A stretch of 64,000 nucleotides of DNA from Desulforhabdus amnigena (lineage in GTDB: Bacteria; Desulfobacterota; Syntrophobacteria; Syntrophobacterales; Syntrophobacteraceae). Below the pieces are notes generated by a model. That model saw only the letters and a list, made by a program, of their open reading frames with translations, did no database searches and was not told the DNA's origin. Location of the stretch: assembly GCF_027925305.1 (NCBI RefSeq), contig NZ_BSDR01000001.1, positions 2,507,001 to 2,571,000 on the forward strand. The letters run 5' to 3'. Positions 25,451 through 34,080 of this stretch are shown in pieces. The first letter of the stretch is position 1, and each line of letters begins with the position of its first letter. Both the position numbers and the translations under genes were made by a program.

Positions 25451-25554
25451 CCTATCCGAAAACCTACCTCGGCAGCGGACACCCCCCTTCAATTCCCCTC
25501 TCGAGGGGGGACCAAGGGGGGTGTTGCAAAGTCCACAGAGGGTTTTTGGATAGG
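25451..25554. repeat. Palindromic dispersed repeat family A, copy 1
   Basis: CCTATCCGAAAACC at the left end pairs with GGGTTTTTGGATAGG at the right end (104 bases). Inside is a nested CCCCCC/GGGGGG palindrome around CTCGAG. A second, partly decayed copy lies at 62050-62146 and a related one at 36905-37135. Confidence 0.85.
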
Positions 25555-25556
25555 CT

Positions 25557-25712
25557 TTAAGTACCGAAGATCGTAAATATGCGGCCATTTCTTTGTAGGA
25601 AAGGCTTCCAGCCGTGACAGGAACTGGCAACTGCACACTTTGTCGCGGCAGGATGCCGTTCCTTGTATCTACAAAAACGCACGGGTAAACGGGTGCGTAA
25701 TTGCGATCTTGA
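25557..25712 (+). repeat. Dispersed repeat family B, copy 2
   Basis: It matches 22858-23000 over its length with a small insertion (TTGTATCTACAAAAACGC where copy 1 has CCTACGAAAACAT). It abuts the family A element, forming a compound repeat of about 260 bases that fills most of the 25397-25859 gap. Confidence 0.85.
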
Positions 25713-25859
25713 ATACTTAGCCAAAATGAGAATTGCTGTACTATTTTCTTGACACGATCCACCGAGAGTGCTACCCAAGCGCCATTGAAGACCAACTTCT
25801 CATCTCCTCATTTCATACCACCGAAAGACACTGGGCCGAGACAAGCATAAAGGGAAAAC

Positions 25860-26474
25860 ATGACCGGAAAGATAGGGCAAATCAAACCCAGTGTACAGGA
25901 TGCGAGGTCGGGAAAGCTGATATTCCTGTCGCACTGTATCCTCAATCAAAACGCGTGTGTACGGGGACTAGCGAGTCAGCCGGCAGTGATTCGCGAAATG
26001 GTCGATTTGGCGCTCGATGCCAATTTGGGAATGTATCAAATGCCCTGCCCCGAGGTGACCTATCTGGGATCAATGCGGTGGGGACAGGTCAAGAAAATGT
26101 ACGGCAATCCCATGTTTCGCCGGCATTGCCGCCACATTGCCGAGCAGATCTGCGATCAGATTCAAACTTATCGCGACAACGATCATCAGGTGCTCGGCAT
26201 CGTACTCAGAGACGGCAGTCCAACGTGTGGTCTCAAGTGCTCGGCCGTCGAACCCGATGACGAGCAGGTGTGGGGCGGCATGGTTTGGCATGCGAGCCCT
26301 CTTCAACGTTTTGGAGCAACAGAGGGCGTTTATACCGAAGAATTGAAGGCTGAGCTGCAACAGCGCGGCATGGACGACCTCCCGTTACTCAGCCTGCCAG
26401 AGGTGCCGGAGGCCGGCTCGCTGCCTGACGCTCTGCAGGAAATCCGATCGACCGTCCGAACAAGGCAGGACTGA
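25860..26474 (+). CDS. TudS/DUF523-related putative desulfidase
   Basis: The 204-residue protein has three cysteine sites in DUF523 order: LSHCILNQNACVRG near residue 25, MPCPEVTYLG near residue 62 and RDGSPTCGLKC near residue 120. TudS-type desulfidases hold a [4Fe-4S] cluster with three cysteines and remove sulfur from thiolated compounds such as thiouracil. This protein belongs to a TudS-related branch whose substrate I cannot name. No operon partner is apparent. Confidence 0.8.
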   Translation: MTGKIGQIKPSVQDARSGKLIFLSHCILNQNACVRGLASQPAVIREMVDLALDANLGMYQMPCPEVTYLGSMRWGQVKKMYGNPMFRRHCRHIAEQICDQIQTYRDNDHQVLGIVLRDGSPTCGLKCSAVEPDDEQVWGGMVWHASPLQRFGATEGVYTEELKAELQQRGMDDLPLLSLPEVPEAGSLPDALQEIRSTVRTRQD

Positions 26475-26633
26475 TAAAGCTGCGCGAAAGCCATCCTGGT
26501 ACTGGTGTGAGTGATGAAACTGGACTCAATCAGACACTACTTTGGTTGAATCAGTTTCATTCATCAAGTTCAGCTCAACATGTAGCCCGAGCTTCAAAAA
26601 GGCGACAAAAAGTTTGAGACCCACCGAGGACGA

Positions 26634-27497
26634 ATGACCATGAAAGTGATTCTGCGCCCCGGCACCATTGAGGATGCCACAGAGTGTGGAAGAATTTGTT
26701 ATGAGGCGTTCAAATCCATAGCCGATCAACATCACTTTCCACCTGAAATATCTACGGTTGAAGTTGCCACCGCGATCATCTCCACGCGGCTCTCGCATCC
26801 GGATTACTATTCGGTTGTAGCTGAATTGGATGGAAAGATCGTCGGCAGCAACTTCCTGGATGAGCGTTCGGTCATTGCCGGAATCGGTCCGGTATCGGTC
26901 GATCCCCCTGTGATGGATGCTGCGATTGGGCGTCAGCTTATGCAGGCAGTGATCGATCGGGCGAGTCAGCGGCGGTTTCCGGGCGTACGAGGTGTGGTGG
27001 ACGCCTGGCACTATCGCATGCTTTCGCTTTGCACCAAGCTGGGTGCTGACAGCAGGGAGGCGCTCACCACGATGCAGGGACCGCCGCTTGCCCTCAAAAT
27101 CCCGGGCTATGACGTCCGACCTGCACGTGAAGAGGATTTGCCCGCCTGTAACCGCCTTTGCTTTCGCGTCCATGGCCACGATCGTGCAGGTGAGCTTGTT
27201 GACGCTTTCCGACAGGGGACGATCAATGTAGTTGAACATCTGGGAAGGCTCACGGGCTATTCCACCGGAATCGGCTGTCGCAGCCACGCTGTTGCCGAGT
27301 CCAATGACGATCTAAAAGCGTTGATTGGTGCTGCGCCCGACTTCTCCGACGCAGGCTTTCTTGTGCCGTCGCGCAACGGAGATCTGTTTCGCTGGTGCTT
27401 GAGCCGAGGGCTCCGAGTCGTCTGCCAGGCGATTCTTTTGACCTTTGGGCTTTATAACGACCCAGTCGGTGCCTACCTGCCTTCGATCACTTACTGA
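26634..27497 (+). CDS. GNAT-family N-acetyltransferase, tandem-domain
   Basis: The 287-residue protein (or 285 from the ATG at 26640) opens LRPGTIEDATECGRICYEAF, a GNAT strand-helix start. VGSNFLDERSVIAGIGPVSV gives the core strands and IGRQLMQAVIDRA the acetyl-CoA-binding helix. The second half (VRPAREEDLPACNRLCF) begins another GNAT-like repeat. The substrate is not evident. It follows the TudS-related gene by 160 bases on the same strand. Confidence 0.85.
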   Translation: MTMKVILRPGTIEDATECGRICYEAFKSIADQHHFPPEISTVEVATAIISTRLSHPDYYSVVAELDGKIVGSNFLDERSVIAGIGPVSVDPPVMDAAIGRQLMQAVIDRASQRRFPGVRGVVDAWHYRMLSLCTKLGADSREALTTMQGPPLALKIPGYDVRPAREEDLPACNRLCFRVHGHDRAGELVDAFRQGTINVVEHLGRLTGYSTGIGCRSHAVAESNDDLKALIGAAPDFSDAGFLVPSRNGDLFRWCLSRGLRVVCQAILLTFGLYNDPVGAYLPSITY

Positions 27498-27626
27498 CAG
27501 CACGTCCTGGCCCGGTTTGTGACCCAGGGAACCGTTCCCATTCCATCCACACAGCGGTTTTGAGTGAAGGCGGTTGGTCAGTGAATAAATCACTGACAGG
27601 ATTCAGGCGCAAAGGATTAACGACCG

Positions 27627-27830
27627 AGTCCCATCTACATTATCAATCCCAATAGCGATCCATCTGTGGTGGATGCCATTGCCAAACGCCGTGAGCAGGA
27701 AGTCAGCGTTGAACAGATGGTTGAGAGCTTCACTATCAACGGCGCCTATGCCGTATTCAAGGAAAACGAAATCTTCTCTCTCGAAGTCGGTAAAAAGGAT
27801 GAGCCCGGAAGAAACTCATTGCGGGAGAAA
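27627..27830 (+). pseudogene. C-terminal fragment resembling an amidohydrolase
   Basis: The frame from 27627 (after an in-frame TAA) reads SPIYIINPNSDPSVVDAIA and then SFTINGAYAVFKENEIFSLE-VGKK. That last stretch is like the TINGAYA...GSLEVGKKADL segment near the end of YtcJ-type amidohydrolases. There is no start or catalytic part, and the tail departs from the family after VGKK. It is a remnant of a lost gene. Confidence 0.5.
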
Positions 27831-27874
27831 AAAGAGCGGAGTCGATGGGAACCTCATCGCCCCCGTCGACTCCG
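27828..27874 (-). terminator. Rho-independent terminator for the minus-strand 65-residue gene
   Basis: Read on the minus strand, CGGAGTCGA and TCGACTCCG pair around a GC-rich middle, followed by CTCTTTTTTCT. It lies 27 bases after the stop at 27901. Confidence 0.85.
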
Positions 27875-27900
27875 TTCAGTCAGCAGCATCAAAATTTTCC

Positions 27901-28098
27901 TCAAGCGTTCACGGCAACCAGCGAAATGCCCAGTTTGTTTTCCAGCGCCTGGATCTTCGCCAACTGATCCGCACTGATGTCGGCGGGTTCAAGGGAATGA
28001 CAGGAAAATGCCAGGAGCGGGCGTCCCACTTCTTTTTCCAGTGTTTCAATGGCGTTCATTTCCGCTTCACCCAGTTTGGTTGAAAGGCTGCACAACAT
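27901..28098 (-). CDS. Small conserved-looking protein of unknown function
   Basis: The 65-residue protein starts at ATG 28098 behind AAGGAGG, which rules out the longer frame from 28164. The sequence (MLCSLSTKLGEAEMNAIETL... LGISLVAVNA) is amphipathic and alpha/beta in look, with two cysteines. I do not recognise a family. It sits 140 bases downstream of the PAS-LuxR regulator on the same strand and has its own terminator. Confidence 0.7.
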   Translation of the reverse strand: MLCSLSTKLGEAEMNAIETLEKEVGRPLLAFSCHSLEPADISADQLAKIQALENKLGISLVAVNA

Positions 28099-28239
28099 GG
28101 TAGTTCCTCCTTCTTTCAGGTCGTTGACCTCTGTAAAAAGTTCCTTCCAGCAGGTGCATTCCATGATTTAAAGATGCCACGATTTTACGAGAAGACAACG
28201 GTAGAAAATCAGGTGCTTAGCCGTAGTAAAAAACTACTA

Positions 28240-29169
28240 CTAAGAGAGGGAAAGGAGGTAAGAGCGCAGGTTGGTTTTGACGTTGTTCAAACCCAGCTTT
28301 TTCCGGATGTTCTTCCTGTGGAATTCCACGGCATTCGTCGACACGCTCAGCGTTTGAGCGATGTCCTTGGTGGTTCGGCCATCCTTAACCAGGGCCGCGA
28401 CCTGAATCTCCTGGGGGGTGAACTGGAGATGCTGTAAACTCAGCCTGCATAAAAAGGGTGAAACGATTTCCTTCAGGTGGGATTCCATGATCTCCAGGTA
28501 AGCTTTGTATTGAGGGGCCAGGCACGCACTTTTCAGTTTTTCCAGATAGGGGAAGATGAAATTTCTGACGTTTACCAGCACATTCTCTTCCAACTCCCGC
28601 TTGTCATGCTCTCTTTGCTGAAGCAACACCTTCAAAGCCGTATTGGCTTCTTCAAGATGGCGCGACTGCTGTTCCAGCTCCGCTTCCCTTTTTCTGAGGG
28701 CTTCTTCCGCCAGTTTGAGAGCGGTGATGTTTTCATGACTGACCACCACCCGGACTGTCCCCGCTCCCGCAAGACGCGTGGCGCGCATGTAGAACCAGCG
28801 TTTTTCATGTGGAGAATGACAGGGATAGTCAATGACAAATTCATCCATTTCCCCCGCTATAACAGCGCGGATACCACGGGCCACCTCTCGGGCCTGTTCG
28901 GCCGAATCCCCCACCGAGGACTCGCAGAGTTGGATGTAGTTCACGGCAAGAGTATCCGGACGCATGCGAATGGCATTGGCGTGAGCAAATGCTTTCCAGG
29001 CGCGGTTGGTTTCAATGATGACACCGTCCAGGTTCAAAATGGCAATGTGAGCGGAAAGAGAATTGAGCACCGCTTCGGCAAACCTCTCGGCATCCTTGCG
29101 TCTGCCCTCTTCCTGTTCGAGTACACTCAATCTTTCCAGGAGTTCCTGGCGAGTCAGGCCCCGTTCCAC
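28240..29169 (-). CDS. PAS-domain LuxR-type transcriptional regulator
   Basis: The 309-residue protein has an N-terminal short helix, a PAS domain about 25-145 (AVLNSLSAHIAILNLDGVII... ENITALKLAEEALRKREAEL), a coiled coil about 145-185, and a C-terminal LuxR/GerE helix-turn-helix (FTPQEIQVAALVKDGRTTKD followed by the recognition helix) from about 240. It is a single-component sensor-regulator. The ligand is unknown, and no sensor kinase lies nearby. Confidence 0.9.
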   Translation of the reverse strand: MERGLTRQELLERLSVLEQEEGRRKDAERFAEAVLNSLSAHIAILNLDGVIIETNRAWKAFAHANAIRMRPDTLAVNYIQLCESSVGDSAEQAREVARGIRAVIAGEMDEFVIDYPCHSPHEKRWFYMRATRLAGAGTVRVVVSHENITALKLAEEALRKREAELEQQSRHLEEANTALKVLLQQREHDKRELEENVLVNVRNFIFPYLEKLKSACLAPQYKAYLEIMESHLKEIVSPFLCRLSLQHLQFTPQEIQVAALVKDGRTTKDIAQTLSVSTNAVEFHRKNIRKKLGLNNVKTNLRSYLLSLS

Positions 29170-29205
29170 ACGTCCCTCCTCAGCAAGGTATTCCCATCGT
29201 TGAAC

Positions 29206-29733
29206 TCAGGGCCACCAGTAATAGCGCCATCCCCAATAGGGATACGGATAATATGGATAGTAGTAATAAGGAGTGGGGGGTTCTTTCGGCCACAGGTTTA
29301 TCTCCTTGACGGCAAGCAACGGGTAGGCATAGTCGATATCCCCCAATGGCAGAACCCGCTTGCCCACCAATTCACCGGCCACGGTAACGGTCCGTCCTTC
29401 CGCATAGATGGCGGGATCCAGGTAACGTTTGTCGAGAGCGAGAAAGCGCCCTTCGGATCTGTCCACATCTCTGGGGCGACTCTGAAAATCCATCGGCTTT
29501 TGCAGCACCTTGAGCATCGTCCCCTCGGGAGTGTTTCGCGCATCGAGGATGGTTCCGCCCCAAATGAAGGTCTTCCCTACATAGCGCTCAGGGTCTCGCA
29601 AAACTTCTCCGAAAGGAATATCCACAGCGGCTTCTTTGCGAAGCTGGGGGGATATGGCTGGCGCACACCCCAGAAGGATGACAAGCGCCAGAAATACACC
29701 CGCACTCCTGCGATACCCTCCAAGCCGATGCAA
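29206..29733 (-). CDS. Slp-family outer-membrane lipoprotein
   Basis: The protein is 175 residues from a TTG at 29733 (GGGAG nine bases upstream). That start gives a compact lipoprotein signal peptide ending LVILLGC; the ATG at 29820 would place 30 odd residues before it. The Slp domain follows: VDIPFGEVLRDPERYVGKTF, WGGTI and the family's later VTVAGELVG. The C-terminal tail is a run of Tyr, Trp and Pro (YYYYPYYPYPYWGWRYYWWP). Slp proteins anchor to the outer membrane and stabilise it under starvation or acid stress. Confidence 0.85.
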   Translation of the reverse strand: MHRLGGYRRSAGVFLALVILLGCAPAISPQLRKEAAVDIPFGEVLRDPERYVGKTFIWGGTILDARNTPEGTMLKVLQKPMDFQSRPRDVDRSEGRFLALDKRYLDPAIYAEGRTVTVAGELVGKRVLPLGDIDYAYPLLAVKEINLWPKEPPTPYYYYPYYPYPYWGWRYYWWP

Positions 29734-29961
29734 TGCGTTGAACTCCCGGATCAAATCAAGACCCTTGCAGGGGCGGTCCGCCGTTCCCTCAAAGGCAAAA
29801 GTTATGTTGTCCCAAAACATGACAGATCACCTCATGCGACAGGTTCACTCCTATTGACATAATTAATGCCGATATAAAAGCCTTTCAAGCTCCCCACAAA
29901 CTTTGCCCCGGAGTTCTCTGCCCACCGCCCTCCTATCGGGAAAAAATCCCGACTGACCAGT

Positions 29962-30141
29962 TCATGTTTTTTTGTGGCCAATCACAGCCATGAGGGGTAA
30001 ACCACAATGCCTCGTGTAGGTTTCCTTCGCCTCAATCGCCTCCCTGTTGAACCGCCTGCACTCTTCACAGCGCGCGGTTTTGCTGTAGGAATATTTGACA
30101 AAATGCCGGCCGCACTGTTTGCATCGGACTTCGATTTTCAT
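29962..30141 (-). CDS. Small zinc-ribbon protein
   Basis: The 59-residue protein starts at ATG 30141 with GGAGG six bases upstream; a longer frame from 30231 overlaps the neighbouring gene. CKQCG and CEECRR make a four-Cys zinc ribbon in the first 35 residues, followed by a short basic tail (MAVIGHKKT). Its function is unknown. It lies just downstream of the PduO-type gene. Confidence 0.75.
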   Translation of the reverse strand: MKIEVRCKQCGRHFVKYSYSKTARCEECRRFNREAIEAKETYTRHCGLPLMAVIGHKKT

Positions 30142-30218
30142 GCAGATCCTCCCTAAGGGCATAAGTGACTCCGGCCACAGCAGCTCCGCGCCACCCTTTT
30201 CCCGCTCTCCCGCCGTGG

Positions 30219-30788
30219 CTACTGACTCCACAACACATCCCCAACGCCGTGCATGACGTTGCAGAAACGGGCCAGCACGAAGAGGTAATCCGAAAGGCGG
30301 TTGAGGTAAACCAGGAACTCCTCTACCTGGGGCGTGCGCTCTTCTTCGCTCATGGCGGAATACATGGCAACGACATCCCGCTCAGCTCTTCGGCACACCG
30401 TACGAGCCACATGGGCCAGGCCCGCCGTTTCGTGACCACCCGGCAGGATGAACTGTGTGAGGGGCTCAAGCCGCTCCTGCATGGCGTCAATGGATCGTTC
30501 CACGCAACGCCTGGGCGCATCCGTCATTTCCGTCAGCACGCAGGCCGACTGTGAATCAGGGGTCGTGGCCAGCCAGGCCCCCATGCTCAACAGGTCTCCC
30601 TGGATACTCTGGAGCTGAGCCACTGTCTCCTTTTCTTCCCGTAGAAGCCTGGCCGCAAGCAGCCCAAGAAAGGAACTGAGCTCATCCAGATCACCATAGG
30701 CCTTGAGTCGATCGTGGCTCTTGGGAACCCGCTCTCCACTGAAGAGGCTGGTGGTCCCACGATCCCCCGTTCCAGTATAGATTTTCAT
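30219..30788 (-). CDS. pduO: Cob(I)alamin adenosyltransferase, PduO type
   Basis: The 189-residue protein begins MKIYTGTGDRGTTSLFSGER, the ATP-binding signature of PduO-type ATRs. Later come RLKAYGDLDELSSFLG and FILPGGHETAGLAHVARTVCRRAER, the second and third conserved blocks (Arg and Asp/Glu at the active site). It converts cob(I)alamin to adenosylcobalamin, the cofactor of the methylmalonyl-CoA mutase encoded upstream on the same strand. GGAG precedes the ATG. A repeat-filled gap of about 350 bases separates it from the mutase. Confidence 0.95.
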   Translation of the reverse strand: MKIYTGTGDRGTTSLFSGERVPKSHDRLKAYGDLDELSSFLGLLAARLLREEKETVAQLQSIQGDLLSMGAWLATTPDSQSACVLTEMTDAPRRCVERSIDAMQERLEPLTQFILPGGHETAGLAHVARTVCRRAERDVVAMYSAMSEEERTPQVEEFLVYLNRLSDYLFVLARFCNVMHGVGDVLWSQ

Positions 30789-30964
30789 CTTTTATCTCCT
30801 TCAGGAAGACATCCGCCCCACTATGCCGTGGCGGACTGAATTTTATATCTTTCGAGCCTCTTGCGAAAACGCCCTCCGACCATTGCCCGGATGCTCTAAA
30901 AAGCAATCTGGCTCTTTTCGGAAAACCGCCTCCATTTTAACTTGACATTGTCAGATTTCATTTG

Positions 30965-31037
30965 AACCACGGAAACACGGAGAACACCGAGATTTCATTT
31001 GGAGGTCTTTCTCTGTGCCCTCTGTGTCTCCGTGGTT
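30965..31037. repeat. 73-bp palindromic repeat, family C copy 1
   Basis: AACCACGGAAACACGGAGAA at the left end matches CTCTGTGTCTCCGTGGTT at the right end in inverted form. The copy at 37167-37239 has the core inverted relative to this one. It occupies much of the 30789-31135 gap. Confidence 0.85.
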
Positions 31038-31135
31038 TATATGACAATGTCACATAGATGTGTGAGGGTAACATTATGAGCTTTCATGAGGAAGGGGGAA
31101 TCCCGTCCCGGATCATTTTTATGTGAGGCATGACT

Positions 31136-31633
31136 TCACGTATGCCTTGACGCTTCAAATCTCTTCACCAGCAGGTCCGCAGCCATGGTGGCCGAGAACC
31201 TTCCACTGACCACCCCACGTTCGATCTCAGGCAGGACTTTCTGAGCCGCCACGGGAATGACCGTACCCGAGCCGAAGATGAGGGAAGCCCCCTGCTCTCT
31301 CAGGTAGTCGTAATCCTGAACAGGAATGACACCACCCGCGATGACCACGATGTCTTCTCGCCCCAGCCGCTTCAACTCCTGCACCAGGGCCGGCAGGAGG
31401 ATCTTGTCTCCTGCAGCGAGGGAGCTCATGCCGATGGCGTGCACGTCGTTTTCCACCGCCTGCGCTGCTGCCTCTTCAGGTGTCTGAAAAAGCTGGCCGA
31501 CGTCCACGTCGAAACCCAGATCGGCGAAAGCCGTGGCGACTACTTTGGCACCTCGGTCATGCCCGTCCTGGCCCATTTTGACCACCATGATGCGGGGACG
31601 GCGGCCTTCAAGCGCTTCAAATTCATCGGCCAT
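31136..31633 (-). CDS. Methylmalonyl-CoA mutase, B12-binding domain part
   Basis: The frame from ATG 31633 ([20 protein letters not shown]) gives 165 residues with the cobalamin motif [11 protein letters not shown] (DxHxxG, lower-ligand His), SSLAAGDK and GGVIPVQD, typical of the C-terminal domain of adenosylcobalamin mutases. The upstream ribosome site is weak. Its start overlaps the catalytic-part frame by 94 bases, and the sequence reads as the true continuation of that protein after two single-base shifts (see the finding). It could also be made as a separate subunit, as in some archaea and bacteria. Confidence 0.9.
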   Translation of the reverse strand: MADEFEALEGRRPRIMVVKMGQDGHDRGAKVVATAFADLGFDVDVGQLFQTPEEAAAQAVENDVHAIGMSSLAAGDKILLPALVQELKRLGREDIVVIAGGVIPVQDYDYLREQGASLIFGSGTVIPVAAQKVLPEIERGVVSGRFSATMAADLLVKRFEASRHT

Positions 31634-33273
31634 TTTTCCGAACGATTTCCACTTCCTGCTCTTCTCCGAATTCCGTGCTGTAGGCCCCCGATCTTGATAC
31701 GAAAATCCCCCAGTTGATCATATAATTTGAATAGATCCGACTGGAGGCGATAGGCCTGCACCTGCCCTGCGCGTTTGCTCTGAAGGGCCTTGAAGTCCAT
31801 GTTCGGCGCAGCCAGCGGAATTTCCTTCAGGTTGGGATACATGTTTGTGCCGACTTTTATATCTTTGCGGGTATCGATGTTCTTTGCCTTCCTAGCGGCC
31901 ACGGCGGCCTGCGGCAGGCCTTCCAGGAGAGCCTGGGTCATACCGCCTGCGGCTTCCACATCCTGAAAAAGCTTCCACGCCTTGCGGGCCACGGAGTCTG
32001 CCAGCTTTTCGATGTACCAGGAGCCGCCGGCAGGATCGATGGGATGAACGAAATGCGCCTCCTCCTGCAAGATGATCTGCAGGTTGCGGGAAACACGTCG
32101 GGAAAACTCATCCGCCGGGCGGATGGGCTCATCGAAAGGACAAACATGCATACTGTCCACTCCTCCCATGGCGCCCGAGAAGGCTTCGGTAGTGTTGCGC
32201 AGCATGTTCACATAAGGATCACAAACAGTCTTGGTGTACGCCGAAGTTCGGGCATGAATCGTCATCTTTTGGGCTTCGGGGCTTCCGCCGAAAGCCTGGA
32301 CAACCTGAGCCCACAAGAGGCGTGCAGCCCGGAGCTTGGCTATTTCCATGAAAAAATTGGGACCCAGGGAAAAGACGAAGCGCATGCATGGAGCGACATC
32401 GTCGACGGAGAGCCTCCTTTTGCTCAACTCGCGAAGGTATTCCACTCCCGTTGCAATGGCGTAGGCGAGCTCCTGGACGGCGCTTCCGCCCGCATCGTGA
32501 TAGGGACTCCCATGCACCAGGATGGTTTGAAGATGGGGAGCATGTCCTTTGGACCAGGAAACAAGCGTGCTCATGGTATCGTAAGCGGTGGCAAAAGGAA
32601 CCCGAAGCTTCCCTTCCGTGACCAGCTCGGCCAAAGGATCGGCGCCCACGCAGCATCGAATGTCAGCCAGAGAATCTCCCTGATGGCGAAGGTAGGCGGC
32701 AAGAAGCACCACCATGGGCAGAGCGACCGCCCCGGCATGGATCATGAGGGGTGTCGTGCGCAGGTCGATGCCTCGCAGGGCGGTACCGAGTTCATCCACC
32801 GTGGCGAGAGAAAGGCCGTTTTTTCCCACCCAGTCATTGTTGCTGTGGACATCGGGGTCAAGCCCCCTGCGGGACGACCGGTCAAGCACGAGCTTGAGAG
32901 CATTTTGCCCCCGAGCCAGGTCATGCCTGGCCACTTCATTGAATTCCTGGGGTGTGCTGCAATCGATTTCCTGGCAAATGTCCCAGGGCTTCAATACATA
33001 GCCTCCGGGCTCCGTCCCCCGGGCATATGCCGGATAGCTGGGAAGAGCCCCCATGTGGGGAAGGTCCTCCACGTCCTTGGCCCAATACATGGGCTGCAGG
33101 TCTATTTCTTCATAGGTTTTGGTGATCACCTTCTTTTCGAAGGGCGCCCCTTTGAGACTGGCCACCGCTTCCTGATACCAGGTTTCGTAAGTGGCCGGCT
33201 CGAATTCAGGGAAGAGCCTGGGGCTGTCGCATCCGCAGGTCTGATGAGCGTTCGCATTGAATTCGTCTGCCAT
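31540..33273 (-). CDS. Methylmalonyl-CoA mutase, catalytic part (frameshifted C-terminus)
   Basis: The 577-residue frame holds the TIM-barrel mutase domain: [20 protein letters not shown], then [12 protein letters not shown]-like and [17 protein letters not shown] stretches, [39 protein letters not shown] and [20 protein letters not shown]. It rearranges methylmalonyl-CoA and succinyl-CoA, the key step of propionate metabolism. Family-like sequence ends at about base 31690. The last 47 or so residues ([16 protein letters not shown]...) are an out-of-frame tail. The family-like frame [18 protein letters not shown] lies in the +1 frame and leads into the B12 domain. Confidence 0.93.
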   Translation of the reverse strand: MADEFNANAHQTCGCDSPRLFPEFEPATYETWYQEAVASLKGAPFEKKVITKTYEEIDLQPMYWAKDVEDLPHMGALPSYPAYARGTEPGGYVLKPWDICQEIDCSTPQEFNEVARHDLARGQNALKLVLDRSSRRGLDPDVHSNNDWVGKNGLSLATVDELGTALRGIDLRTTPLMIHAGAVALPMVVLLAAYLRHQGDSLADIRCCVGADPLAELVTEGKLRVPFATAYDTMSTLVSWSKGHAPHLQTILVHGSPYHDAGGSAVQELAYAIATGVEYLRELSKRRLSVDDVAPCMRFVFSLGPNFFMEIAKLRAARLLWAQVVQAFGGSPEAQKMTIHARTSAYTKTVCDPYVNMLRNTTEAFSGAMGGVDSMHVCPFDEPIRPADEFSRRVSRNLQIILQEEAHFVHPIDPAGGSWYIEKLADSVARKAWKLFQDVEAAGGMTQALLEGLPQAAVAARKAKNIDTRKDIKVGTNMYPNLKEIPLAAPNMDFKALQSKRAGQVQAYRLQSDLFKLYDQLGDFRIKIGGLQHGIRRRAGSGNRSEKWPMNLKRLKAAVPASWWSKWARTGMTEVPK

Positions 33274-33307
33274 GATTTGTTCGTCCTTAGTTTGAGAAAA
33301 TGATGCG

Positions 33308-33616
33308 CTATGCTTGTGTTTTATTTACGTCGCGCCGGGCGGCCTGCTTGACGAAGCGGTAGACCTTCCCCTGGCCCATGTCGAGAACCACCGTGTCGCT
33401 TTCGAGCTCGATGGAGGCGGCTCCCAGCAATTCTCTGTAGTAGCGGCCGTCGTAAAAGCGGACGGAATGGGTGATACCTGGGTGAGCCCAATCATCGGGC
33501 AATCGAAAGACCTGAACATGGCTTGCCCGCCCCAGATGCATGTTCTCTCCATTGAGGGAGAGGACTGTGTGGTAGAAAGACATGTAACTTTCGGTGTTGG
33601 AAAGAAGGTTTAACAT
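33308..33616 (-). CDS. Unknown 102-residue protein in the riboswitch-controlled operon
   Basis: The ATG at 33616 follows AAGGAG by five bases, and it overlaps the stop of the preceding gene (7 bases), so the two are coupled. The protein (MLNLLSNTESYMSFYHTVLS... WAHPGITHSVRFYDGRYYRE) has no signal peptide or helix and looks like a small mixed alpha/beta fold. I do not recognise the family. It lies 35 bases before the mutase gene and is probably co-transcribed with it. Confidence 0.75.
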   Translation of the reverse strand: MLNLLSNTESYMSFYHTVLSLNGENMHLGRASHVQVFRLPDDWAHPGITHSVRFYDGRYYRELLGAASIELESDTVVLDMGQGKVYRFVKQAARRDVNKTQA

Positions 33617-34047
33617 GTGAGCTCCTTGTTCATGGGTTTTTGATGGAAGAGCAAATTCGGACCATTGCGGAAGTTGGCTGGAAGCTTTTCTTCCAGAAGG
33701 TCCAAAAGGTACAGGGCCCTGGATCTCCCGATTTCAAGGGGCGAAACGGCATCCACGTACACGGATGGATCTCTGGCAGGCGTGGAGAAAGAATTTCCAG
33801 TGACCGGCATTGCTTCCGGGACGCATCGGGAGGACTTATCATAAGCACCGGAATCCAGTGGGGAAGCGTGAGCCCATAAGCAAGCACTATCGGAATGGAC
33901 TCCGGCATAAATGGCAGACATCGAGACCCCACCGGTGCTTCCTTCAGGACGATTACCTGTTGAAATATCTGCGATATAAAGGCAGGAAACAGAAAGGACC
34001 GCAAGAACGCAGCACGACTTGAACCGAAGCGAGGTACACCGGCACAT
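33610..34047 (-). CDS. Unknown secreted protein directly under cobalamin riboswitch 2
   Basis: The 145-residue protein starts at ATG 34047 with AAGGAGG five bases upstream; the ATG at 34077 would sit closer to the riboswitch and is less likely. An N-terminal signal-like segment (SCCVLAVLSVSCLYIADIST) precedes a Ser/Gly-rich middle and a charged leucine-rich end (RALYLLDLLEEKLPANF). The family is not recognised. Because its ribosome site is only about 30 bases from the aptamer, its translation is the likely direct target of the switch. Confidence 0.65.
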   Translation of the reverse strand: MCRCTSLRFKSCCVLAVLSVSCLYIADISTGNRPEGSTGGVSMSAIYAGVHSDSACLWAHASPLDSGAYDKSSRCVPEAMPVTGNSFSTPARDPSVYVDAVSPLEIGRSRALYLLDLLEEKLPANFRNGPNLLFHQKPMNKELTC

Positions 34048-34080
34048 AAAACCTCCTTCCCCCCTCGGGGACAACAAATC

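Noticed and set aside
28477-29862. 461-codon plus-strand ORF
   Set aside because: It runs antisense across the PAS-LuxR and Slp genes; a shadow frame of GC-rich codons.
31136-31633. Simple annotation as two normal mutase subunits
   Set aside because: The catalytic frame ends in an unrelated out-of-frame tail and both joints fall in 5-base homopolymers, so a frameshifted single gene fits better; the two-subunit reading is kept only as an alternative.
32044-33303. 419-codon plus-strand ORF
   Set aside because: It is antisense to methylmalonyl-CoA mutase, whose motifs are clear.
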